Assembly: GCA_965198825.1 (NCBI GenBank)
Contig: CBDAQB010000001.1
Coordinates: forward strand, 930,001-994,000
DNA length: 64,000 nt
Origin: BOG-908 sp965198825
Lineage (GTDB): Bacteria; Pseudomonadota; Alphaproteobacteria; Acetobacterales; Acetobacteraceae
Direction: 5' to 3'
Shown: piece by piece, positions 42,073-50,143 of the stretch
How positions within the stretch are numbered: the stretch's first letter is position 1
How the letters are laid out: the number at the start of each line of letters is the position of its first letter
The notes under the pieces: generated by a model
Told to the model about the DNA's origin: nothing
Seen by the model: the letters and a program-made list of their open reading frames with translations, nothing else
Databases searched by the model: none
Translations under genes and position numbers: made by a program

Positions 42073-44784
42073 ATGTTCTCGTCCATCGCCCGCGCCATAT
42101 TCGGCACGTCAAACGAGCGTTCGCTGAAATCCTATCAGCAGCGGGTGCCCAAGATCAACGCGTTCGAGGCGGCAATTGCCGCCCTCGACGATGAGGCGCT
42201 GGCCGGGAAGACCGTTGAGTTTCGCGGCCGGATCGCAGAGGGCGCCACGCTGGAGCAACTTCTGCCCGAGGCGTTCGCGGTCGTGCGCGAGGCAAGCAGG
42301 CGCGTGCTCGGCATGCGGCATTTCGACGTGCAGCTCGTCGGCGGCATGGTCCTGAACGACGGCAAAATCGCCGAGATGAAGACCGGCGAAGGCAAGACGC
42401 TGGTAGCGACGCTTCCCGTCTATCTGAATGCGCTCAGCGGCAAGGGCGTGCATGTCGTCACGGTGAACGACTATCTTGCTCAACGTGACGCCGGCGAAAT
42501 GGGGCACCTTTATCAGTTTCTCGGTCTCTCGACCGGCGTGATCATCCACGGCCTGTCGGACGATGAGCGGCGCCGCGCCTATGCGTCTGATGTGACTTAC
42601 GGCACGAACAACGAATTCGGCTTCGACTACCTCCGTGACAATATGAAGTATCGGCTCGAGGACATGGTCCAGCGGCCGTTCAACTACGCAATTGTCGATG
42701 AAGTGGACAGCATCCTCATCGACGAGGCCCGCACGCCGCTCATCATTTCGGGACCTGCGGAGGATTCCTCGGATCTCTACCGCTCTGTCAACCTCGTGAT
42801 GATCGAGCTGGTCAAGGATCCAGAGAACTTCGATAAGGACGAAAAGGCGAAGAACGTCAGCATGACGGAGGCCGGCTCAGAGCGGGTCGAGGACATGCTG
42901 CGCGAAGCGGGGATCATCTCCGAGGGTAACCTCTACGATATCTTCAACGTTTCGGTCGTGCACCACGTGCAGCAGTCGCTGCGGGCGCATACGCTTTTCG
43001 CGCGCGACGTCGATTACATCGTTCGCGACGACAAGGTCATCATCATCGACGAGTTCACCGGCCGCATGATGGAAGGCCGCCGATATTCCGAGGGGCTGCA
43101 TCAGGCGCTGGAAGCCAAGGAATACGTCACGGTTCAGCAGGAAAACCAGACGCTCGCTTCCATTACCTTCCAGAACTACTTCCGGCTTTTCCCAAAGCTT
43201 GCTGGCATGACCGGCACGGCGATGACCGAGGCGGACGAGTTCGCGGAGATCTACAAGCTCTCGGTCGTCGAAATACCGACAAACGTTCCCGTCATTCGGA
43301 AGGATGGCGATGACGAGGTCTATCGCTCGGCGGAAGAGAAATACGACGCTGTCGCCACGCTGATTGAGGAGGCGCGCGCGCGCATGCAGCCGGTGCTCGT
43401 CGGCACGGTGAGCATCGAGAAGAGTGAAATTCTCAGCGAGATCCTCAAGGCGCGAAAAATCCCGCATGCAGTGCTGAATGCACGCTTCCATGAGCAGGAA
43501 GCGACCATCATTGCACAGGCCGGCGCGCCAGGCTCGGTCACGATCGCAACCAACATGGCCGGCCGTGGAACAGACATCAAACTCGGCGGCAACTTGGACA
43601 TGCGGCTTCGCCAGGAGGCGGAGAGCATTGAGGACCCAGCACGTCGCGCGGCCCGTGAGGCGGAGATCCGTGCCGAGATCCCAGGTTTCCACGAGCGGGT
43701 GAAGGAAGCCGGCGGCCTCATGGTCATCGGCACCGAGCGCCACGAGAGCCGGCGCATTGACAACCAGTTGCGTGGCCGTTCCGGCCGGCAAGGCGATCCC
43801 GGCGCCAGCCGCTTCTTCTTGTCGCTGCAGGACGACCTGATGCGCATCTTCGGCAGCGAACGGATGGGCGGCATGCTGCAGCGCCTCGGCCTGAAGGAAG
43901 GCGAGGCGATCGTCCATCCCTGGATCAACAAGGCACTTGAGAAAGCACAGAAGAAGGTCGAGGCGCGCAACTTCGACACGCGGAAGAACCTGCTGAAATA
44001 CGACGACGTCATGAACGACCAGCGCCGCGAGGTTTACGCGCAGCGCCGCGAATACATGTCTGCCGCCGACGTCTCCGAGACAGTTGCCGAAATGCGGCAT
44101 GAGCTGATCTCCGCCATGGTGACGCAGCGCATTCCCGAAAAAGCGTTTGCCGAGCAATGGGAAACCGCCGAGCTCGCCGCCGAGGTCAAGCGCATCTTCG
44201 ATCTCGACTTGCCGATCGAGGCGTGGGGCCGTGAAGAAGGCATTGACGAGAACGCCATACGCGAGCGGCTCGAGCACGAGGTCAACTCGGCAGCGGCAGC
44301 AAAAGCAGCGAACTTTGGCCCCGAGATCATTCGCTATGTCGAGAAGTCGCTGCTGCTGCAGATGTTCGATACGGTGTGGAAGGAACATCTGCTGGCGCTC
44401 GATCATTTGCGTCAGGGTATCGGTCTGCGCGCCTACGGGCAGCGCGATCCGCTCAACGAGTACAAGAGCGAGGCTTTCATTCTCTTCAACGCCATGCTCG
44501 ATGACTTGCGTGAGCGGGTTATTACTACACTCTCGCGCGTAACCCTCTCCGCCGAACCGCCGCCGCCATCGGTAGAATTCGGGTCGATGATGGAGAGCCA
44601 TCCGGACGTCGACAACGTCGGCGGCGGTGCCGCGTTGATGGAGCCAATGCAGGTCATGGCGAACTCGGTCGCGACTGTCATGGACCCTAACGATCCCACG
44701 ACCTGGGGCGGTACGCAGCGCAATGCGGCTTGCCCTTGCGGCTCTGGGAAGAAGTATAAGCACTGCCATGGTCGGGGCGGTTAG
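42073..44784 (+). CDS. secA: Preprotein translocase ATPase SecA
   Basis: The motor of Sec export. Start ATG 42073 (FSSIARAIFGTSNERSLKSY) gives 903 residues, the normal length; an in-frame ATG at 41956 is rejected. NBD1 has EMKTGEGKTLVATLP (Walker A) and DEVDSILIDEAR (Walker B); the preprotein cross-linking region follows; NBD2 has TNMAGRGTDIKLGG and RQGDPGASRFFLSLQDDL. The C-terminus carries the zinc-binding SecB-docking motif CPCGSGKKYKHCH. The gene is followed by a composite AT-rich element facing the ClC gene. Confidence 0.97.
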   Translation: MFSSIARAIFGTSNERSLKSYQQRVPKINAFEAAIAALDDEALAGKTVEFRGRIAEGATLEQLLPEAFAVVREASRRVLGMRHFDVQLVGGMVLNDGKIAEMKTGEGKTLVATLPVYLNALSGKGVHVVTVNDYLAQRDAGEMGHLYQFLGLSTGVIIHGLSDDERRRAYASDVTYGTNNEFGFDYLRDNMKYRLEDMVQRPFNYAIVDEVDSILIDEARTPLIISGPAEDSSDLYRSVNLVMIELVKDPENFDKDEKAKNVSMTEAGSERVEDMLREAGIISEGNLYDIFNVSVVHHVQQSLRAHTLFARDVDYIVRDDKVIIIDEFTGRMMEGRRYSEGLHQALEAKEYVTVQQENQTLASITFQNYFRLFPKLAGMTGTAMTEADEFAEIYKLSVVEIPTNVPVIRKDGDDEVYRSAEEKYDAVATLIEEARARMQPVLVGTVSIEKSEILSEILKARKIPHAVLNARFHEQEATIIAQAGAPGSVTIATNMAGRGTDIKLGGNLDMRLRQEAESIEDPARRAAREAEIRAEIPGFHERVKEAGGLMVIGTERHESRRIDNQLRGRSGRQGDPGASRFFLSLQDDLMRIFGSERMGGMLQRLGLKEGEAIVHPWINKALEKAQKKVEARNFDTRKNLLKYDDVMNDQRREVYAQRREYMSAADVSETVAEMRHELISAMVTQRIPEKAFAEQWETAELAAEVKRIFDLDLPIEAWGREEGIDENAIRERLEHEVNSAAAAKAANFGPEIIRYVEKSLLLQMFDTVWKEHLLALDHLRQGIGLRAYGQRDPLNEYKSEAFILFNAMLDDLRERVITTLSRVTLSAEPPPPSVEFGSMMESHPDVDNVGGGAALMEPMQVMANSVATVMDPNDPTTWGGTQRNAACPCGSGKKYKHCHGRGG

Positions 44785-44789
44785 TAGAC

Positions 44790-44922
44790 AGGAAGGACTT
44801 CTTTTTTGAAAAAAAAGAAGCAAAAAACTTTTGCGAATTTTGGCCGGGCCTGTGGAAGTGCTGGGCTCTAATTAGTAGGAGTTTTTGCTTCTTTTTTTCA
44901 AAAAAGAAGTGCTTTCTTCCTT
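44790..44922. repeat. AT-rich palindromic element, complete composite (copy 10)
   Basis: The left arm is GGAAGGACTTCTTTTTTG with GAAGCAAAAAACTTTTGCG, the core GGCCGGGCCTGTGGAAGTGC, and the right arm GAGTTTTTGCTTC with TTTTTTTCAAAAAAGAAG and TGCTTTCTTCC. It exactly fills the space between the convergent secA and ClC genes, so it is well placed as a two-way terminator. Confidence 0.9.
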
Positions 44923-46744
44923 ACTCCCCGCTGATATCGCGCCGTCGCCGATCGAGCTCTTCGCTATAGCGGCGCAAGGCGTATTGCTCCGTCAGCATGC
45001 CAATAACCTGGAGGCTCTCGCGGCTGTCCACGACGGCAAGCGCATCGGCTTCCGCCTGCTCGAACATCTGCACGGCTTCCTTGATCGTCATTTGCGGCAG
45101 CAGAACGCGATCTGTGGTGTGGAGGAGTTCGGCGATCGTCTGCACCGTGTCCTCCGCGGCGTGCGCATCGGATAGCCACACGATTCCAACATAGCGGCCG
45201 GTATCGTCCACGGCGATGACGCGATTGGTCGAGCCAAGCGGAAAGTCGCGCCTGAAGACAGCGATTGTCATGGTTTCAGGGACGATGCGGCCGGCAGCCC
45301 GCATCATGCGGCCGACGGTAAGGTTGCGCACCCAGCCGATGTCTACAGCGCTGCGGATCGCCTCGCCGCGCAGGTGGAAACGCCAGGTGGCGAAGGAGTA
45401 GCCGAAGGTGCGGCGCACCGTAAGCGAGGAGACGACGGAGGCGGCCAGCACGGCGACGGTGAGCGGCAGGCTTCCGGTAGTCTCCAGGGAGAGAAACACC
45501 ATGGTCAAAGGGCCTCCCACGATGGCGACGGCGAGCGCGCTCATGCCGACGAGGGCGTAAACGACCTCGGGGAACAGCGGCACGGGCGACACCAGCAGCA
45601 TCAGCCCCGCGAAGCATTTGCCGACCAGCACGCCGAGGAACAGCGAGGCGAAGAACAGGCCACCGCGAAAACCCGACCCCAGCGAAACCGCCGAGGCGGT
45701 AGCTTTCAACATGATCAGCAGCGCGATCATCTGCAGCGGAATCGCCGCAGTCAGGGCGCTTCGAAGCGCGCCATGCCCCGCAGAAAGGGCCGCGGGACTG
45801 ATCAGGGCCAGGCCACCGACAAGCAACCCTCCGACCGCTGGCCGCAGCCAGGCCGGCATCCGGCTGCGCCGGAACAGCGACTCGGTGACGGTGACGCCAC
45901 GCATGATCGCTACGCCAATGAGTGCGCAAACCACGCCGAGCACGATGAGCGGGAGAAAATCAGCAGTCTCCATGCCGGCCGGCAGCGAAACGTCGAAGCC
46001 GGGTTCGTCGCCAAGCAGCAGGCGCTGGATCAGCACGGCCGAAATGGCGGACGCGACGACCGGGGCAAGGCTCGCCAACGTGTAGGTGCCGATGACGAGT
46101 TCGAAGGCGTAGAAGGCGCCCGCGAGAGGCGCGTTGAAAGCAGCAGCGATGGCGCCGGCGGCCCCACATCCCACCAGCAGGCGTAAGTCGGCCCGGCGCA
46201 CCCGAAAGGCGCGCCCGATACGCGAGGCGAACGCTGCGCCGATCTGGGTGTAGCCGGCCTCCAGCCCGACCGAGGCGCCTGCGCCGTTCGACAACACTGT
46301 TTGCAGAACGACGGCCGCGCTGTCGCGCACCGACATGGCGCCGCCGTAGAGCGCATTCGCCTCGATTGGGTCAATGGTGCGTCGAGGATACCAGCGGAGC
46401 AGGGCGGCGCCGACCAGGCCCACGATCAGACCGCCGGCACAGGGCACCGACAGCGCCCGCAAGGCCGGCAGGGAAAGCTGGGATGACAGCCGCTGACCCG
46501 GCGGCAAGCCATAAAGAATTTCGTGAGCCAGTTGGCAGGTCTGGTTCATCGCCACGACCATGAGGCCGGCCGCAATGCCCACGCCCACGGCGAGCACCAC
46601 GAGCGACAGCTCGTCGGCCCGGACAAGGGCGCGCAGTGTTTGGGGCGCTTGAAGCACTAGCTCTACCGCCGCGCGGCGGTTCCGTATCCGCGGCACGGCG
46701 CCGTCGGCGGGAGGGCTCAGGTCCTGGACCGGCGAGCTGGGCAT
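44921..46744 (-). CDS. ClC-family chloride channel/antiporter with C-terminal CBS domains
   Basis: A 607-residue polytopic protein starting at ATG 46744. The ClC core has the helix N-termini that line the anion path: GAGASVGLEAG (usual GxxGxEGP; the gating Glu is retained but the Gly-Pro is replaced by Ala-Gly) and GSGFRGGLFFASLFLG (usual GIFAP form altered to GLFFA). Two CBS motifs follow (MTIAVFRRDFPLGSTNRVIAV and MTIKEAVQMFEQAEADALAVV, in parts). The ion selectivity is hard to predict because the filter is variant. The 3' end overlaps the end of the composite element by two bases. Confidence 0.88.
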   Translation of the reverse strand: MPSSPVQDLSPPADGAVPRIRNRRAAVELVLQAPQTLRALVRADELSLVVLAVGVGIAAGLMVVAMNQTCQLAHEILYGLPPGQRLSSQLSLPALRALSVPCAGGLIVGLVGAALLRWYPRRTIDPIEANALYGGAMSVRDSAAVVLQTVLSNGAGASVGLEAGYTQIGAAFASRIGRAFRVRRADLRLLVGCGAAGAIAAAFNAPLAGAFYAFELVIGTYTLASLAPVVASAISAVLIQRLLLGDEPGFDVSLPAGMETADFLPLIVLGVVCALIGVAIMRGVTVTESLFRRSRMPAWLRPAVGGLLVGGLALISPAALSAGHGALRSALTAAIPLQMIALLIMLKATASAVSLGSGFRGGLFFASLFLGVLVGKCFAGLMLLVSPVPLFPEVVYALVGMSALAVAIVGGPLTMVFLSLETTGSLPLTVAVLAASVVSSLTVRRTFGYSFATWRFHLRGEAIRSAVDIGWVRNLTVGRMMRAAGRIVPETMTIAVFRRDFPLGSTNRVIAVDDTGRYVGIVWLSDAHAAEDTVQTIAELLHTTDRVLLPQMTIKEAVQMFEQAEADALAVVDSRESLQVIGMLTEQYALRRYSEELDRRRRDISGE

Positions 46745-46906
46745 GGCGCGATTAAATCTCGGTTTTACGGCATCGATGCGGCAAGGCGCACGCGGGCGGG
46801 CATTAAGCAACCGCCGCAGGCGGGATGCTGCGGCGAGACTGCCTCATGACACTATTGACGAACCGCCAGGAAGCCCGTTCGGTGGTGCAAAGAAAGAAGT
46901 GTCACC

Positions 46907-47389
46907 ATGCGTTCAATCATCGGGCTGTTCGTGTTGATTGCGTCGTTAGGGGCCACGCCGGTCGCGTCGGCCGCCGAGCCGGTGCCGGTCGCCCTGGCAG
47001 CGTTCGACTACGTGGACACGTCCGGCGAGTCGCAGGATCAGAAGGCGCTACACGCGTCCAGGCTCGCCACTTTCGACGAAACTCTCAGAGAGGCTGTCGT
47101 CAGCAGCGGGCGCTATCGCGTGGCAGGGATGGATTGCACGCCGTCACCTTGCGCGGCTGGCCGGACGGATGCCGCCACTCTCGAAGCGGCCGCGCGTGAA
47201 GCGAAGGCAAAGCTGCTGGTCTATGGCGGCGTCCACAAGATGAGCACGCTCGTGCAATGGGTTCAGGTGGATACCGTGGACGTTTCGAGCGGCGCGTTAC
47301 GCTCGAGCCGAACGCTAACCTTCCGGGGTGACAGCGCAGACGCCTGGGTGCACGCGGCACGCTATGTCGGCCGCCTCATTACTGAATAA
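46907..47389 (+). CDS. DUF3280/DUF2380-type exported protein
   Basis: A 160-residue periplasmic protein with a signal peptide to VASAAE (about 24). The mature part begins VALAAFDYVDTS and ends with KAKLLVYGGVHKMSTLVQWV, TVDVSSGALRSSRTLTFRGD and ADAWVHAARYVGRLI, the pattern of the DUF3280/DUF2380 family, which resembles TolB-like or CsgG-like alpha/beta domains. Two cysteines (MDCTPSPCAAG) are set to form a disulfide. The role is unknown. It diverges from the ClC gene. Confidence 0.8.
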   Translation: MRSIIGLFVLIASLGATPVASAAEPVPVALAAFDYVDTSGESQDQKALHASRLATFDETLREAVVSSGRYRVAGMDCTPSPCAAGRTDAATLEAAAREAKAKLLVYGGVHKMSTLVQWVQVDTVDVSSGALRSSRTLTFRGDSADAWVHAARYVGRLITE

Positions 47390-47426
47390 GGCGGAACCGC
47401 CTGGCCCGCTTGCGGGTTTCACGTGC

Positions 47427-47561
47427 ATGCAGCTCCCTCAACCGCCCGTTCCTCCCGCGCCCGATATCCCGCGCGATCCTGATGCGCCGGTGCCGATCGA
47501 GGAGCCGCCTTCGCCTATTCCGATCCCGCCAGATCCGACGCCCGAGCCGGTTCATGCGTGA
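47427..47561 (+). CDS. Small proline-rich protein
   Basis: A 44-residue reading frame, MQLPQPPVPPAPDIPRDPDA then PVPIEEPPSPIPIPPDPTPE, ending PVHA; nearly 40% proline and strongly acidic. Such short proline-rich proteins are common as annotated genes in alphaproteobacteria and may be extended periplasmic or cell-surface peptides if processed. It has no clear ribosome site and no signal peptide. It lies 37 bp after the DUF3280-type gene, on the same strand, and its stop is followed directly by an AT-rich element. Confidence 0.4.
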   Translation: MQLPQPPVPPAPDIPRDPDAPVPIEEPPSPIPIPPDPTPEPVHA

Positions 47562-47562
47562 G

Positions 47563-47695
47563 GCAGCAAGCGTGTTCTTTTTTGCAAAAAAGAACCAAAA
47601 AACTTTTGCAACTCCAGGCTCGGTCTGAGGACAAGCGCGGCCCAAGGGTCCAAGAGTTTTTTGCTTTTTTCAAAAAAGAAGTGGCTGCCTTTCTC
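47563..47695. repeat. AT-rich palindromic element, complete composite (copy 11)
   Basis: The left arm is AGCGTGTTCTTTTTTGC with AAAAAAGAACCAAAAAAC, the core CCAGGCTCGGTCTGAGGACA, and the right arm AAGAGTTTTTTGC with TTTTTTCAAAAAAGAAG. It separates the proline-rich ORF from the quinone oxidoreductase gene. Confidence 0.85.
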
Positions 47696-47720
47696 CTAAC
47701 GTCGCCAATCAAGGAACCCC

Positions 47721-48710
47721 ATGCGGCAAGTTGGCGTGACAGGAAGCGGTGGCCCCGAAGTTCTTCGCATCGAGGAAGTTTCGCCCCCTGAGCCAAGGTC
47801 AGGCGAAGTTCTCATCCGGGTAGCGGCCGCGGGCGTGAATCGGCCTGACATCGCTCAGAGGAAGGGGCTCTATCCACCTCCGCCCGACGCCAGTCCTATC
47901 CTCGGGTTGGAGGTTGCCGGCGTAGTGACGGCCGTCGGGGATGGCGTGACCGCACTGCACCCTGGCGACCGGGTCTGCGCCCTGGTGAACGGCGGTGGTT
48001 ATGCTGAATTCGTACGAGCTCCTGCGGGACAGTGCCTGCCTTGGCCTGCTGGATATGATGCCGTGCGCGCGGCGGCGTTGCCTGAGAACTACTTCACCGT
48101 ATGGACCAATCTGTTCGATATCGGCCGCCTGTCCGCGGGCAAGACCGTGCTGATACATGGCGGATCGAGCGGCATCGGCACAACCGCCATTCAGCTGGCT
48201 CGAGCGTTCGGCGCACGCGTACTAAACACGGCGGGAACGGCTGAGAAATGTTCGGCATGCCTGGCACTCGGCGCCGAGGTGGCCATTAACTACAGGCTGG
48301 AGAACTTTGTAGAAGTTGTTCAGCGGGTGACCGAGCGGCAAGGCGTGGATTTGATGCTGGACATGGTGGGTGGCCCCTATCTGGCGCGCAACGTTTCTGT
48401 CCTGGCGCGTGGCGGCACTCTGGTGGTGATCGCGGTTCAGGGCGGCAGCAAGGATCCTGATTTCGATTTGATACCGGTCATGGTGAAGCGGCTGCACATC
48501 ACCGGTTCGACGCTCCGGCCGCGTTCGGCGGCAGACAAGGCGGCCATTGCTGCCTCACTTTTGGATCACGCTTGGCCGCTGCTGGAGGCTGGGCGCATTG
48601 GGCCTGTCATCCATGCTGTGTTCCCGATGGACCGAGTGGCCGACGCACATCGGCTCATGGAAGAAGGGTCGCATATCGGCAAGATCATGCTGACGATGGA
48701 TGACAGGTGA
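47721..48710 (+). CDS. NAD(P)H-quinone oxidoreductase, zinc-free MDR family (PIG3-like)
   Basis: A 329-residue cytosolic enzyme reducing quinones with NADPH. The N-terminal GroES-like domain (GVNRPDIAQRKGLYPPPP, GLEVAGVV) has no catalytic zinc ligands; the Rossmann domain carries HGGSSGIGTTAIQLA (146-160) and YFTVWTNLFDI, which match the TP53I3/PIG3 group. AAGGAA precedes the ATG. It ends in a 4-bp overlap (GTGA) with the esterase gene, so the two are translationally coupled. Confidence 0.9.
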   Translation: MRQVGVTGSGGPEVLRIEEVSPPEPRSGEVLIRVAAAGVNRPDIAQRKGLYPPPPDASPILGLEVAGVVTAVGDGVTALHPGDRVCALVNGGGYAEFVRAPAGQCLPWPAGYDAVRAAALPENYFTVWTNLFDIGRLSAGKTVLIHGGSSGIGTTAIQLARAFGARVLNTAGTAEKCSACLALGAEVAINYRLENFVEVVQRVTERQGVDLMLDMVGGPYLARNVSVLARGGTLVVIAVQGGSKDPDFDLIPVMVKRLHITGSTLRPRSAADKAAIAASLLDHAWPLLEAGRIGPVIHAVFPMDRVADAHRLMEEGSHIGKIMLTMDDR

Positions 48711-49468
48711 TCCTGCACGCCATAGAGGCAGGCACGGGGTCGCCGGTCGTACTGCTGCATGGCTTGTTCGGCAGGGCCCAGAACCTCGGTGCCCTGGCAC
48801 GGCACTTGGCCGCGCGGAATCGGGTCATTTCCGTGGATTTGCGTAACCACGGCGCCAGCCCGCACGCGGCCGGCATGGACTACCCGGCTATGGCCGAAGA
48901 CGTGCGGGAGACCTTGGTGGAGCGAGGTGCATGGCCCGCGCGGTTTCTCGGCCACTCCATGGGCGGCAAAGTGGCAATGATGCTGGCGTTAATGCATCCT
49001 GATGTGGTGCAGGGTCTCATCGTTGCCGACATCGCCCCTGTGACCTACAGCCATCAAAATCGCGCCATCGCGAACGCTTTGCAGGTGATCGACTTAAGAG
49101 CGGGCTTAACACGCGCTTCGGCGGACGCCGCTCTATCAACCGCCGTAAAGGACGCGAGCGTTCGCAATTTCCTGCTGCAGAACCTCATCTTTTCCGAACA
49201 TCCGCATTGGCGGATTGGACTTTCGTCTATCGCTGACGCCTTGCCGGTCATTGAAGGCTGGCCCGAGTTGAGCGACGCGCACTCATACGCCGGCCCTACA
49301 AGCTTTATAGCAGGCGCTGACTCTGATTTTGTCGTTCAGGAACAACAGTCTCTCATCACCCGCCTGTTCCCGCGCGCCAAGTTCGTTACGATCCCTAACG
49401 CTGGCCATTGGCTGCATGCAGAGCAGCCGCAAGCGTTCGCCGCTGCGGTAGATCGGGCGTGGGAATGA
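48707..49468 (+). CDS. Alpha/beta hydrolase, YbfF-type esterase
   Basis: A 253-residue hydrolase with the complete catalytic set: nucleophile S84 in LGHSMGGK, acid in GADSDFV and His in AGHWLHAEQP. VVLLHGLFGRAQNLG (14-28) is the oxyanion-hole HG motif followed by the FG.xNw-type stretch of the YbfF family. These enzymes cleave short acyl esters; the natural substrate is uncertain. Translation starts at GTG, overlapping the quinone oxidoreductase stop. Confidence 0.9.
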   Translation: MILHAIEAGTGSPVVLLHGLFGRAQNLGALARHLAARNRVISVDLRNHGASPHAAGMDYPAMAEDVRETLVERGAWPARFLGHSMGGKVAMMLALMHPDVVQGLIVADIAPVTYSHQNRAIANALQVIDLRAGLTRASADAALSTAVKDASVRNFLLQNLIFSEHPHWRIGLSSIADALPVIEGWPELSDAHSYAGPTSFIAGADSDFVVQEQQSLITRLFPRAKFVTIPNAGHWLHAEQPQAFAAAVDRAWE

Positions 49469-49591
49469 AAATGCCCGAGCATGGGATTTGACTTTCGCGC
49501 CGATTTCTGTGCCGATGGCTCCGCGCGCGTTGTCTTGTTGAGCCTTGCTGCCTTCATCGGTCGCTTAAGCTGTCTCAAGTGACGATCGTTA

Positions 49592-49618
49592 ACGCCGCGA
49601 CCATCTTGTCCGCGGCGT
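49592..49618 (+). promoter_or_regulatory. Leader hairpin of the cold-shock gene
   Basis: ACGCCGCG (49592-49599) and CGCGGCGT (49611-49618) form an 8-bp stem with an 11-base loop, 24 bp before the ATG. Cold-shock mRNAs often have structured 5' leaders that respond to temperature; that role here is inference. Confidence 0.45.
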
Positions 49619-49641
49619 CTTATGATGGAGAGCGACAGCTC

Positions 49642-49845
49642 ATGGCTACCGGTACGGTTAAGTGGTTCAATACGACTAAGGGTTTTGGTTTCATCATGCC
49701 GCAGGGCGGCGGGCCGGATGTGTTCGTTCACATCACGGCCGTGCAGGCGGCTGGTCTTCGTGGCCTCAATGACGGTCAGGAAGTTTCCTACGAAGTAGTG
49801 ATGGAGCGCGGCAAGGCTGCTGCGACCAACCTGAAGCTCGCCTGA
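49642..49845 (+). CDS. Cold-shock domain protein
   Basis: A 67-residue CSD protein (ATGTVKWFNTTKGFGFIMPQ...). RNP1 is KGFGFI and RNP2 VFVHIT, both intact; the single-stranded nucleic-acid surface is thus complete and the protein should act as an RNA chaperone. The start is ATG 49642; an upstream in-frame start would add a segment that lies in the leader. A strong terminator follows, so the gene is monocistronic. Confidence 0.95.
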   Translation: MATGTVKWFNTTKGFGFIMPQGGGPDVFVHITAVQAAGLRGLNDGQEVSYEVVMERGKAAATNLKLA

Positions 49846-49857
49846 ATACTGCCGAAA

Positions 49858-49899
49858 AGAGCCCGCCCGGCGAGAGCTGGGCGGGCTCTTTTTGTTTTT
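49858..49899 (+). terminator. Rho-independent terminator of the cold-shock gene
   Basis: An 11-bp stem AGAGCCCGCCC (49858-49868)/GGGCGGGCTCT (49879-49889), a 10-base loop, and the tail TTTTTGTTTTT. Confidence 0.93.
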
Positions 49900-49938
49900 A
49901 CCTGACAAAACTGTCATCCGCGCGTAAGGTGGACGCAG

Positions 49939-50130
49939 ATGACAAACATCCGCCGGTTCTTTGAGGATGATGAAGCTGCGGCTGAACGCCGCACCGCCAG
50001 CCTTGCGGCGCTTGCCGTCACGCTCTTCATCGTTGTTGTTGGCCTTTTTCTGATCAAGACTTTGCAGGCGCAAAGCGCCTACCAGAATTGCGTTCTCTCT
50101 GGAGAGTCTTACTGCGAGCTCGCGCAGTAA
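49939..50130 (+). CDS. Small single-pass membrane protein
   Basis: A 63-residue protein: charged cytoplasmic N-terminus (TNIRRFFEDDEAAAERRT), one transmembrane helix (AALAVTLFIVVVGLFLIKTL) and a short external tail with two cysteines (NCVLSGESYC). It resembles small uncharacterised membrane proteins of the Acetobacteraceae. It converges on yifB with a 13-bp gap. Function unknown. Confidence 0.7.
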   Translation: MTNIRRFFEDDEAAAERRTASLAALAVTLFIVVVGLFLIKTLQAQSAYQNCVLSGESYCELAQ

Positions 50131-50143
50131 CTTTGTAGCGTCA

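Noticed and set aside
42877..44823. A 648-codon open frame on the minus strand opposite secA
   Set aside because: It lies wholly antisense to secA and begins inside the AT-rich element; composition is that of an antisense shadow.
49336..50073. A 245-codon minus-strand frame over the cold-shock gene
   Set aside because: The cold-shock gene, its leader and its terminator explain the region; the frame has no domain.
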